From NCBI GenBank assembly GCA_936450465.1, contig OW388305.1, positions 40,190,687 to 40,254,686 of the forward strand: a DNA stretch of 64,000 nt, written 5' to 3'. The number at the start of each line of letters is the position of its first letter. Positions within the stretch are counted from its first letter, which is position 1. Source of the stretch: Gibbula magus (lineage: Eukaryota; Mollusca; Gastropoda; Trochida; Trochidae). The notes below the pieces were generated by a model, which searched no databases, was not told where the DNA came from, and was given only the letters and a program-made list of their open reading frames with translations. Below, piece by piece: positions 26,576 to 36,154 of the stretch. Both the position numbers and the translations under genes were made by a program.

Positions 26576-27075
26576 TTTAGACAGGTGACCTTTTGGCCCG
26601 TCACAAACTTCACCAACCAATATCCTTAAGTAGGAACATCCTGTTTTTTGGTAAAAATATTACAGGCAGGCAGATGGACTTTTGACCTGTCACAAAAATG
26701 ACATAAATAGAATTACCATGAAGTGGGCACATCCTGTTTGTGGTAAAAATATGACAGGCAGGTAACCTTTTCAACTTTCACAACAGATATCCTAAAGTAG
26801 CCACATCCTGTATCAGGGTAAAACTATTACTGACAGGCAGGTGGACTTTTCAACTGTCACCAACATATATCCTAAAGTGGGCACATCCTGTTTTTTTTGG
26901 TAACAATATTAATGGCAGGGAGGTGGAATTTTAACCTTTCACAAAAATGACATAACTAGATAACCTAAAATGTGGGCACATCCTGTTTGTGGTAAAACTC
27001 TGACAGGCAGGTAACCTTTTCACCTGTCACAACAGATATCCTAAAGTAGCCACATCCTGTATCACAGAAAAAATT
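26576..27075 (-). repeat. Tandem/interspersed repeats, ~85-115 bp
   Basis: The block ACAGGCAGGTnnACTTTT...CTGTCAC...TATCCTAAAGTGGGCACATCCTGT...GGTAAAAATATTAC recurs about six times with variable spacing. It lies between the last gene and the left terminal repeat of the virus-like element. Confidence 0.8.
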
Positions 27076-27326
27076 AGTCAGTTGACCTTTAGACCCTATC
27101 GAAAACACCTATAAAAGCCCATTCTTTTCCACAATTTTCATTTCATCCTTTGATTGTTGAAGATTTCATTTGCGTCATAGACAGCTAAAGAAAAACCCTA
27201 CAAAGACCCAAGTGTTCAGACAGTGCAAAACTAAAAATAGAATACAACATCAAACATTTTATTAGCACCGTTTCAATGAGCAGATTTTAGGATAAGGAGC
27301 ACTCCTATAAATTTGCTTTACAATGT

Positions 27327-27902
27327 CTATTGGCTTTCATCTTCATCCTCTGATACCTCACTTTCGTCATCAGATAGCATTTCGTCGTCATCATCAATCA
27401 AATCGTCTATCCAAGATTTATATTTGTACAATTTAGAACACACAGTGTGATATATATCATCTGTGTCTTCTACTTGATTCAATAGTCCTTGTGTCTTTAG
27501 TCCCCATTGCAAATGGTGCAGATACATACTAAATTGTGCATGCATTTCTTCTTTGAAAGCTCTCCATGTTAACCTCTTCAGTTTATCATCTATTATTTCC
27601 TCAGTGAGACCTTTTTTCAAATAAAGTTGTCTTTTCTCTTCCAAAAAGTCTTTATTTACCTCACGTACACTTTGATACATTTGTCTTATTCCTTGCTCCT
27701 TAAGATCATCTGCTTTCTGTGGTTTACCAGCATGGTTTGTAACGCTATCATCATCATCGTCATCAGTAGCATTTTTCATTTCAGGACATTGTTTATCATG
27801 GAGATGTCTCTGAAAGTTATGACTATTACTGAACATTTGCCCACAATAAACACAATCCTCCATTTGACGTGACTTTTTCACAGTAATGAAATCCTCTTCC
27901 AA
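27327..27902 (-). CDS. C2H2 zinc-finger protein with acidic tail (virus-like element)
   Basis: An intact 191-codon frame. A single finger lies near the N terminus (CVYCGQMFSNSHNFQRHLHD, about residues 17-36, with further Cys downstream), then an Asp run, a charged helical middle with KRLTWRAFKEEM, and a C-terminal tail that is almost all Asp/Glu/Ser. The start ATG at 27902 lies 7 bp beyond the stop of the upstream ATPase frame, so the two were probably co-transcribed. It is the best-preserved gene of the element. I cannot name a function; an acidic-tailed nucleic-acid or core-binding protein is possible. Confidence 0.7.
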   Translation of the reverse strand: MEEDFITVKKSRQMEDCVYCGQMFSNSHNFQRHLHDKQCPEMKNATDDDDDDSVTNHAGKPQKADDLKEQGIRQMYQSVREVNKDFLEEKRQLYLKKGLTEEIIDDKLKRLTWRAFKEEMHAQFSMYLHHLQWGLKTQGLLNQVEDTDDIYHTVCSKLYKYKSWIDDLIDDDDEMLSDDESEVSEDEDESQ

Positions 27903-27909
27903 TTATCTT

Positions 27910-28959
27910 TCATTCTCCCATCAGGTAATCCAGGTGGACTCTGTCTAGAGCCTTCACTCTCTGGACACCAAGTTTTTCTGTGTTTTTGCAGATCAGAATG
28001 GTTACTATTCCACAATCATTGTAGAAAGGCATTGTTGAGAAGTAGTTTTCACAAGTCAGCACTCTATGAGGGTTTCGCTCCAAATGAATCTTCTGTGGTG
28101 GGTGTTCTCTTTTAATACTAAAAACATTAGGACAGAGTCGATCAGAGTTGGGAGTAAATGGTTTAAGATCGACAAGCAAATACCCATACGTTTTTTTGAG
28201 TAGCCAACTGATATTGATCCATGAAATATTTGTAATTTCCGGGATATATTTGCCTTGCTAAAGTCATGATAGGTTTCTGATCCACTGGATTGTTAAAAAG
28301 GATCAAATAAAGACAATTTCGCCGTTGCGTCGGGTCGTTATTATAGAAAAGGTTTTGATTGATGGTGATGGCAGAAAGGTTGCGATGATGACTTCCCTCT
28401 GTAAATGGATCTGTTATGCGTGGGTTCTTACTCGCTGAACTCATTAAATCATCAAGAACAATGACATTCACCATAGTAGGATCAATAAATTCATCTTTTT
28501 CAAGGCCAGAAGAAATACCTTGGAAGAACTCAACATTTGGATAAACGTCTGTAAGAATTGTGTTGTACAAAGGCATGCCATCTCTTGTATAACCAGATAA
28601 TTCGTTGGATATGGTTTAATCTTCATTCTCTCTAGAAACTGCTTCACTAATTAACTTTTACCACTCAAAGTGGGCCCAGAAACTACCATTGTAAAGGGAT
28701 GTAATAGCCTAAATTATTCAGTCGAATGATGATTAGCATAATGAGGAGGGCCATGAGGAGGAGGAGGAGTAGGAGGGCCATGAGGAGGGCCGTGAGGGGA
28801 TGGCGGCGGTAATGGTTGCTGTCTGTTGATTTCTGTCGTTTGCTGTGTATTTGTCTGTGGCTGTGAATTTTCAAAAGCAGGTTAGTGTTTAGTTCTCCTG
28901 TGTCTCAACATATTGTCAGTTCTGGAAAAAACTTCCCCACACACTGGACACATCACCAT
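27910..28959 (-). pseudogene. Broken FtsK/HerA-type packaging ATPase with N-terminal C2H2 finger
   Basis: The frame opens at 28959 with one C2H2 finger (Cys4, Cys7, His20, His25) and a Pro/His/Gly-rich linker. The ATPase follows: Walker A GPTLSGKS (28677-28654), Walker B IVLDDLM (28462-28442), then TEGSHHRN and the NNPVDQ and LARQIYPG blocks. From memory, these blocks match the genome-packaging ATPases of Polintons/adintoviruses and related multicopy genes in cnidarian and mollusc genomes. Breaks seen: in-frame TAA codons at 28882-28884, 28714-28716 and 28651-28653; a frameshift between 28651 and about 28576; and a one-base shift in the T7 run at 28191-28197. It cannot make a full protein as assembled. 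The finger and ATPase share one frame up to Walker A, so the fusion is ancestral rather than an artefact. Confidence 0.75.
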
Positions 28960-29023
28960 GTTGACAGTTCAATGGTTTATTTCAAACTAACTTTATTATT
29001 TAGGTTAAACTAATAAATAGTAG

Positions 29024-29385
29024 TTAAAAGATTGTTTTCATTCGTGTTCTTGGACCTCCTCTCACTTTGATTTCCTTTAACCGTTTTAAATGTGCCTGTA
29101 CTCTTTTTTCCTGAGCTTGGGCTTGATCCACGACTTGTTGTGTAGGGTTTTGGGTTGCTCAGAATAAGGCATGGTCCTTGCCTGTTCTTTTCGTTTCCTT
29201 TCTTCCAAAATTTTAGGCCATTCAGGATTGTAGAGCTCCAGTGTTCTGTCCACAGACATTATACCCTGCTGTTCCCCACCTCTCATAACAAAATTATATG
29301 GTTTCAGTTTACCCTGGACTTGTAACATATAATAGCGAGTCCATTTCTCTGTGTCTGGCACAAATGGTTTATATTCTTGACTCAT
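29024..29385 (-). pseudogene. Small basic protein of the virus-like element, apparent frameshift
   Basis: The frame starts MSQEYKPFVPDTEKW at 29385 and runs to 29086. Near 29140 a shift of one base exposes a second open frame to 29024, rich in Gln/Lys/Arg and ending in a basic RGGPRTRMK-like tail that looks like the natural C terminus. No family recognised; small basic proteins next to packaging ATPases are often minor virion proteins, but that is inference. The start codon lies inside the 14-bp target duplication of the LINE insertion upstream. Confidence 0.5.
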
Positions 29386-29388
29386 GAT

Positions 29389-30221
29389 TTTTTAAATTTT
29401 TGTTTATTTCCATTTTTTGTACATTTCCATATAGTGCATCACGTGTTCATTTCACATGTACATTCAAGATATACATCATTCATAAGTTTACATACAACAA
29501 TCAGTTATGGCTTCTTGCATGGTACATAGATTATGATATCATGATATTACATACATGGTTCTTAAATATCATGATTCTTAAATAACATATGGAGTGATGA
29601 CCAGAAGGCATAGAATCTTGCATAATTGCAGCTTGAAAAAGCAATCATTTTTGTTATATGGTAGTATGTTACTATTTCAAGCTGTAATGGTTTGAAATTT
29701 GGTTTAGCTTTTTTGATATGGCATTTGTACAGCATCGATTTTGTAATGAGAACAAGTGCATTCAAAGGGTTGTTGTTTATGCCTTTAAATCCAAACAGTA
29801 TATTTTCCTCATTGAAATCAATGTTTCCTTCTGTATAGTTTGCCAGCCAATCTGACAATTGACTCCAAATGCTATTTGCATATTGACAAGAATATAACAT
29901 ATGTGAGATGGTTTCTATTGGGTCATGACATTGTGAACATGCTGATGATTCTATATATCCCATTCTAAACAATAATTTGTTCGTACTTAGTATATTATGG
30001 ATGATCTTATGCTGAAACCATCTTAGTTCACTGCTTTGTGTACATCTCTTAGCCATTTGATTGATATTTGTCCACTCTAATTCAGTGTATTCTTTTTGTA
30101 GATACTCTTCCCATTTCAAGAAGGTTCTGGATTTTGTGAATTTTGAGTCTAATAAAGTCATATAAAATGCTGAACTGCCTTGTTGAGTATTTACTTTTGA
30201 CATGTTGAAAGGGAGAATGGC
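29389..30221 (-). mobile_element. 5'-truncated LINE insertion with 14-bp target duplication
   Basis: TCTTGACTCATGAT occurs perfectly at 29375-29388 and 30222-30235, flanking an 833-bp insert. The insert's low-coordinate end is T-rich, the complement of an A-rich LINE 3' end. The minus-strand frame (29562 upwards) is the C-terminal region of a LINE ORF2, with the RVT zinc-binding pattern CSQCHDPIETISHMLYSC and W-rich sequence, as in L1/Tx1-like elements. The frame appears to start outside the insert (30263) only because it reads into host-element sequence by chance. Confidence 0.85.
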
Positions 30222-30235
30222 TCTTGACTCATGAT

Positions 30236-30644
30236 GCTCACAGTTGTAGAGTTCTTCAGACAATGAGTTTAGTCATTATCTCGACCTATTATATAAGTTC
30301 TGTCAACCTTTATTGAATTCAGTTCCCATATCAGTCTGATAAATACCAAGTATACGATCTTGTGTTTTTCATAAGTCTGTCAAGGCTTTCACCACTTCTT
30401 GACCTTTGGTAGACTTCAGTGGACAGACCCAAAAGATAACATGAAAATAAAACAATGATAACTAACTCATATTTCACACCATTGTTGTATTTGGCTAAAC
30501 TAACCAATTATCTTCATGATATTGTTTATATACATAATAACAATACACACATCTTCAATTTTTTATTCCAGAATATTTATAAGGCATTAAAAAAGCAGAT
30601 GAGTTGCAATAATGGTTTTGAATGAATTCTTTACATTCAGTTGA
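30236..30644. other. Element interior without recognised gene
   Basis: AT-rich spacer between the LINE insertion and the BIR gene. No domain seen on either strand. Confidence 0.45.
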
Positions 30645-31028
30645 TTAGAGTAAAATCAGTCCTTTGTCTTTTTTCCAGTTCATCTTATTATCCCGCTTTG
30701 GTCTTCCTACCATTCTAAGATAGTGACAAACTGGGGACCTTTTCCCGTGTTCTACCCTGGGATCATCCGTAGACATCCATCCCTTAAGACGAACTTGACA
30801 TTCAAAACAAATACACGAGTCTCCTCGGTGCTGATAAACAAGTCCTGCTTGAGCCAAATCTCTAGGATTTTGCTTCATTTGAATACATGTAGGCCAGTCC
30901 TTGAACGATTCAAGTCTCTTCTCAAATGAAGTCCAATCATAATTTACTGAAGATCCAGTACAATCAGCAACAACAGTGTTGTCAAGATAACCACATACAT
31001 CCATAGTATCAGAGCGAATAAAAAACAT
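30645..31028 (-). CDS. Single-BIR-domain protein (IAP-like) in the virus-like element
   Basis: A 127-codon intact frame with one baculoviral IAP repeat: RLESFKDWP at about residues 38-46, the AGLVY block at 61-65, zinc ligands Cys74, Cys77, His94 and Cys101 in exact CX2CX16HX6C spacing, and the GW...DDP core between. No RING, CARD or second BIR follows. BIR proteins are known to block caspases or regulate cell division, and many insect and molluscan large DNA viruses carry captured copies; the role here is inferred only. A downstream Met (residue 9) could also start translation. It sits between the PC4-like gene and the basic-protein gene on the same strand. Confidence 0.85.
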   Translation of the reverse strand: MFFIRSDTMDVCGYLDNTVVADCTGSSVNYDWTSFEKRLESFKDWPTCIQMKQNPRDLAQAGLVYQHRGDSCICFECQVRLKGWMSTDDPRVEHGKRSPVCHYLRMVGRPKRDNKMNWKKDKGLILL

Positions 31029-31065
31029 GTCTTAACAGTTCAATGTCTAGAAGCACACTAAGCAT

Positions 31066-31539
31066 TCACCAGTCCATGTAATCATTGGGGTTACAGAAGG
31101 AACACATCAGTTCTCCCATCTGATTCGTATGATCCTCCGCTGACATGCAATTAACCATGTCTTTGAGTTCTGGAACAAAGTCTGGCATCACATCACAACA
31201 GTCTCTCAGTCGTTTCCACTGTCTAAGATCCACACCATGGTCTTCTGATGTTGCATACACATTTTCTCCAACATGTGTCTAATCACCTGTCTTACTGAAC
31301 TCCTCCAAGTATTAAAAAAACTCCAGGAAACTCAAGCCAGTGTTTAAGAGTTAGCATAATACCACGTTTTGTAGGGTAAGACTTACCACTAACATACACA
31401 GTATACCTTCTGATGTCAATGTATACAACATCGTTCCGTCACCAAGATCAAGATGACAATGATGGGCTTGAAGAGTACCCAAGGTTTCATCTAGGGAATT
31501 CTTGTCTGAAGTATTCATCCTTGCAGTGTTAGTTGACAA
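31066..31539 (-). CDS. Two-exon protein, possibly PC4/p15-like ssDNA-binding
   Basis: Exon 1 is 31539-31387, with a GTAAGT donor. The best in-frame acceptor (GATTAG) gives exon 2 at 31278-31066, and the combined 366 nt encode 121 residues. The pattern LGDGTMLYTLTSEG, then YATSEDHGVDLRQWKRL, resembles the strand-turn-helix of PC4/p15 coactivator domains (a beta sheet followed by G-x-x-L-x-x-x-Q-W-x-x-L). A CSFC pair near the end is not part of PC4. The similarity is weak. It lies just inside the right terminal repeat. An intron in a mobile virus-like element would be unusual but not unknown. Confidence 0.4.
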
Positions 31540-31596
31540 CTGTTGAAATGACGTAAAAATATATATTTGTAATGGATAACATGACCTAGTTTTCTA

Positions 31597-31692
31597 CACC
31601 TGAACCCCCCTAATTAAAAGTCACTTAAAGGTCATGTCAAGGCTACTTGAAAAAACAAAATGGCGGAAAATAATCTAATCCCAACACCCTTT
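31597..31692 (-). repeat. Right terminal inverted repeat of the virus-like element
   Basis: Reverse complement of the left terminus (25014 onward), with the CCGCCATTTTG...TCAAGTAGCC block intact and one base missing at TTGACATG. Confidence 0.8.
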
Positions 31693-31929
31693 AATGGAAA
31701 TAAAACATAAATTATTTTCCTTCTCAGTTAACCATCTTTTAAACTATAAGTATATCGTAACTCTTAAATTGTATATTTGTCACCCAATACTATATACATC
31801 AACACTAGACTCAAATTGGACTCACAACTTTCTGCAGATATACAGTTGATACATATATGATAAATCATATCAATACCGTTGACGCGTACGTGATAAACTG
31901 CACATAATGACCTACTTTTGCTTTAGGAA

Positions 31930-32690
31930 CTGTGTTAAATGAAATGTCCCCTGTTTCATCTTAAAAATGACTCACATTGTCCCCGTTTGCATGTGTGAAA
32001 CTAAACATGCACACATATCATAGGAGAATAGATTCTCATGTTTTGGATGAAAGTTTGACGGCAAAAGATTTTTCAAATTTAGGACAAAGTGAAAACACTT
32101 ATTCACACCCATGTTTCCATAGAGACAATATTAATACACAATCAGTGTCCCCGGTTCCATGGTGTAAATGATACATACTGTCCCCGTTTGCTTGTGAAAA
32201 CTTACACATACGCACTTATTGTAGTAAAATGGATTCTCACGTCGAGTATGACCGTCCGATTGCAATCATCTCTTAAACACACAGATATAGTCGTGATTTG
32301 TATACAAAAGTGAACCCAAATGTCCCCGTTTCCATAGAGAAATACTTGATAGACACATGTCCCAACTTCCATGGTGTAAATGATACATACTGTCCCCGTT
32401 TGCTTGTGAAAACTTACACATACGCACTTATTGTAGTAAAATGGATTCTCACGTCGAGTATGACCGTCCGATTGCAATCATCTCTTAAACACACAGATAT
32501 AGTCGTGATTTGTATACAAAAGTGAACCCAAATGTCCCCGTTTCCATAGAGAAATACTTGATAGACACATGTCCCCGCTTCCATGGTGTAAATGATACAC
32601 ACTGTCCCCGTTGGCTTGTGAAAACTTACACTTAAATACTTATTGTAGTAAAATGGATTCTCAGGCTGAGTATGACCGTCAGAATGCAAA
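31930..32690 (+). repeat. 212-bp satellite array A (about 3.3 copies)
   Basis: The GGTGTAAATGATACA landmark falls at 32161, 32373 and 32585, giving an exact 212-bp period. Units contain TGTCCCCGTTTGCTTGTGAAAACTTACAC and ACACAGATATAGTCGTGATTTG. Neighbouring units are almost identical. The leading part (TTTTGGATGAAAGTTTGACGGCAAAAG) also heads the array at 38.4 kb. Confidence 0.95.
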
Positions 32691-32698
32691 AATATATT

Positions 32699-33140
32699 CA
32701 CAAGATTTAATAAGATTACAGTTTCATCTAATTAGATGATAGTTTGATCTAATTAAATGATAGTTTGATCTACTAAGATGATAGTTTGATCCAATTAAAT
32801 GAAATCTTCATCTAATTAGATGCTGGTGTCATCTCATTAAATGATAGTGTCATCTAATTAAATGATAGTGTCATCTAATCAAATGATAGTGTCATCTAAT
32901 TAAATGACAGTTTGATCTAATTAAATGACAGTTTGATGTAATAATATAATTGTTTCACCTATTAAGACGATGGTTTCATTTAATTCAATGATAGGTCATC
33001 TAATTGAATGGTAGTTCCATCTAATTAAGTGACAGTTCCATCTAATTAGATGATAGTTTCATCTAATTAGATGATAGTTTCATCTTCTTATATGATAGTT
33101 ATTTCTTATTAAATGACAGTTTCGTTTTATTAAAGATCCA
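32699..33140 (+). repeat. Degenerate ~20-22-bp tandem repeat (TCTAATTAGATGATAGTTTCA)
   Basis: About 20 imperfect copies of ATCTAATTAGATGATAGTT. The ATCTAATTAGAT core is itself palindromic. Confidence 0.95.
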
Positions 33141-33639
33141 TTCATTGTGTTGTTGGGGGTCACATATATCAAATGTTATAAATGGTGTTACTTTATCGAG
33201 AAGTACCGACTGTTACCGAAAACTACCATTTTGATGATAGTCGACTTAGTATATTGACGATATGAAGGTAAAAGTAGTGATTTATGATAGAAAACCGGAC
33301 AATGCACCGCGTGTGGCGCGCGCCAATGAATCAAACGTAATTTTGGAATCTTATTTAAAACAGACAAAATAACACATTTGGGTTGATAATGTTGAATAGG
33401 TAATATAACTACAGTTCATGTAAATGGAACGTGCAGTTTCGGTTTCTGCACATGCAAAATGATGTTACTCGATTTTTATTGGAAACTAGTAATTATGATG
33501 TATTAGGCGATTGGGGAAGAATATGCAAGCTGAGTGAATTTGTTTGTATTATAAACAGCACATGTGGTGAGTTGGAGCGTATTAAAGCCAAATATATTTT
33601 TATGAAACAAAATGGATGTACCTTTAAATGATATTTTTA

Positions 33640-33770
33640 TCAAATTTTATGATAGTTTCATCTTACTAAATGATCGTTTCATCTTACTAAATGATCGTTT
33701 CATCTTACTAAATGATCGTTTCATCTAATTAGATGATACACTCTTTTAATTAGATGATAATTCATTCAAG
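33640..33770 (+). repeat. Second block of the ATCTAATTAGATGATAG-type repeat
   Basis: Four to six units of TTTCATCTTACTAAATGATCG, the same family as 32699-33140 with a more homogeneous variant. The intervening 33141-33639 is non-coding and unrecognised. Confidence 0.9.
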
Positions 33771-34132
33771 TCTGAGGCTGAGGTATTCAGTCCTGGCGAG
33801 GTTGGAAGGGTTCTTAAGTTTTACTTTGTTATTGGACTTGAGAATTATGATACCTCCAAAACATAAAACACGTAACATAAAACTAAACATAGAAAACACA
33901 AACAAACAATGTCTTCTGTACTCTTGTAAAACAAATACTGTTTCACTAGCCAGATGTTTCAAACTTTAGTTCCAAGTTTGTCCACTTGTATCTCTGAGCA
34001 CACAAATCATAACAACATTTGCAAGAGACCGAGTCCTCTAAATGTGACACATTCAATATGCAATCACAAAAGCATATACTATACTTACTGAAACAAAACG
34101 CCCCTTGTCATACAAAGGAAAATTCCGTCAAC

Positions 34133-34330
34133 AAAATTCAATCTTCAGTTCCACGTTCATCTTCCCACGGCAAGTTGAAAACGTATCAAAATACATTCTA
34201 TCCATTTTGCCCTCAACAGCACAGAAAACTGTGCAACGAAGCAGCGACATCTATTGTGATCATGAGTTACGCCCCTTACCAGCTGCTTACACACAGCCAA
34301 TGAAATCACCGTTTACATTCGGTACTGCAG
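34133..34330 (+). repeat. Second copy of the RecQ-helicase upstream region
   Basis: Shares CATCTTCCCACGGCAAG.TGAAAA, TATTGTGATCA.GAGTTACG.CCCTTACCAGCT and ACAGCCAATGAAATC.CCGTTTACATTCG with 47583-47757, immediately upstream of the helicase start. The sequence after it (ACTGCAGAAGCGATA...) may be a decayed start of a second helicase copy, but this is weak. Confidence 0.75.
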
Positions 34331-34824
34331 AAGCGATAATTCTAAAACAAATTTTTTTAGAAACATACGATGGGTAAACGTTTCTTCTTGTACAGTGCAA
34401 TACTCGTCGTATAGCATTTAAATCCATGAAAATATATTATCATAAACATGCTAATTAAGAAAGAAGACCAAATGCTAGCCAGGAAGCGTTATTAGTTGAT
34501 TGTTAAATTTATAACAGAGACATATGTAGTTTAAATGCAAATGAGAAATACCCAAGTTCAAACAAAGTTAAAAGATTTGAATACAAATCGTCGCATTGAA
34601 TAAGAATATTTCAATTAAAGATTGGAACATTTATAAAAAAAAGAGTTAGTAAGAGTTAGGCAAAGTTTATCAAACAAGAAATCAAATCACAGTTTTTTTA
34701 AATACGTTATACAGCTTGGATTTCGATATGTAGATCAGTATTAAACATTAAAATACAATGATGCCACACGCGTTATTTGGTATTTTGTAAAAAGAAATAG
34801 AGTGAAATCATTTATGATAGTTTC

Positions 34825-35294
34825 TAGGGGTGACTATTGACCCAAAGAGACTATTGCGATAGCGATAGTCTATTGCCACTTACTATTGCGATAGCGATAC
34901 TATCGTAACTCACTATTGCAATAACTATTGCGATAGGTTTTTTTGTACAAATACGCTATAATCAGCTAGATTTCTTATAGGTTTTAGTAGAAATGTTTAA
35001 TTGATGTAAGGACTATGGAACCAAAATCATTAATGAAATGACTTTTTGTCATTTTGCTATTCCTATCTCTAGTTCTTCCCTTTTAACATTCTAAAATGAA
35101 AAATCTTGAATTAAATGCAGTGAGGCTTGTGGAAATCATTCATAATTAAGGGAAATTTAATAGTTTCGATAGTATCGATAGTTAACCTTACTATTGCGAT
35201 GGCGATAGTTTTTTTGTATGTACTATCGATATAGTACTATTGCCAAGCCAACTATTGCGATGCATCGATAGTTCGATGTATTGTTTCACCCCTA
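34825..35294. mobile_element. hAT-type MITE with 8-bp target duplication
   Basis: The ends TAGGGGTGA and TCACCCCTA are inverted repeats. The flanks ATAGTTTC (34817-34824) and ATTGTTTC (35295-35302) match at 7 of 8 bases, fitting the 8-bp duplications of hAT transposons. The subterminal regions are packed with CTATTGCGATAG and TATCGATAGT palindromes on both sides. No coding sequence. Confidence 0.8.
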
Positions 35295-35302
35295 ATTGTT
35301 TC

Positions 35303-36150
35303 ATTCAAACTCAACACTTGATTTCTTCGATTTCGGAGTGAATAACATGTGCTAGTTATTTTTCAGCTTATATGATTTTTTATAAACTATGACAACCAAC
35401 TAAATTGAATCACTCAACGTACTTCCAGGTGCAACAGTGTGAAATAAACAATGGATACCTGATAACATGCGCAAAATCATATGGAAATTTATGAGTGTAT
35501 CCGGTTTGGCAGTCATCATAACAGTGCGGCAACTCATATGTGCCAACTTTATGGCTTTTGAAGCTACCGCTTAGACGTTTTGATTATCGATTACTGGTTT
35601 ATGAAAGCGAATTGTTAATATTTTATTGCATCAATTGAAAGCTTGCACAAGTCCTGGACTGACCAAAATATTGTCAAAAAGTGTGCTACAGTTTGCAACC
35701 CAAAATAAGCGGAGAAATTCCCCGAATTAGAAAATGTGTTTTCCAGTCTAATTATAGATCAAGTCTATTACATTCAAGCGTAAAGCATTGATTTTGTGGT
35801 CTACTTGGACAATTTCATTATGATTGGGATTTTAGCACACGATTTGAGACTGTTAAATAAGTGCTTGAAACTATTTAGAATATGTCTTCGCTTAGTAGGC
35901 CTAGCGGCAATGTATCACTTCAAACACCTTTGCTGTTGACATCAGAAGTTCATATTGCAAGCTTTCTTCTGATTGGATAAAATCTTAGCGCAGAAAAAGC
36001 GGCCGTGAAGTCAAGGCGGAGATATGATTTGAAATTTTGTTCGTTACGCCCGTGACGTTGTGAAGATGTTTTACATTTGACTATCTTTGTTTCATCACAA
36101 TCCTCAATTCGTAATGTTAGTTTTATTATAACATTTACAAATAATTTTAG
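35303..36150. other. Non-coding stretch
   Basis: No recognisable gene or repeat. It ends at the 3' tail of the minus-strand LINE. Confidence 0.4.
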
Positions 36151-36154
36151 TGTA

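Larger units (their letters stand above)
25014..31692. mobile_element. Virus-like element bounded by inverted repeats (Polinton/adintovirus-like, degraded)
   Basis: The termini are inverted repeats starting AAGGGTG. They share CCGCCATTTTGTTTTTTCAAGTAGCC, a CATGACCTTTAAGTGA block and GGGGGGTTCAGGTG in order; the left copy has about 35 extra bases. All recognisable genes inside read on the minus strand: a two-exon PC4-like protein, a BIR protein, a small basic protein, a C2H2-linked packaging ATPase with several breaks, and an acidic C2H2 protein. No PolB, integrase, capsid or Rep is seen, so this is a deletion derivative, a non-autonomous form or a distinct small type. A LINE tail is nested at 29389-30221. 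I could not find a convincing target duplication. Element class is inference. Confidence 0.6.

Noticed and set aside
28683..28874. Leu/Met-rich frame resembling a membrane protein
   Set aside because: It is a wrong-frame reading of the Pro/His/Gly-rich linker of the packaging ATPase.
32202..32701. Two similar 91-95-codon minus-strand frames
   Set aside because: They repeat with the 212-bp satellite period; not a gene family.
33754..34377. Short frames around 33.8-34.4 kb
   Set aside because: No domain; the later ones run through the duplicated helicase-upstream repeat.
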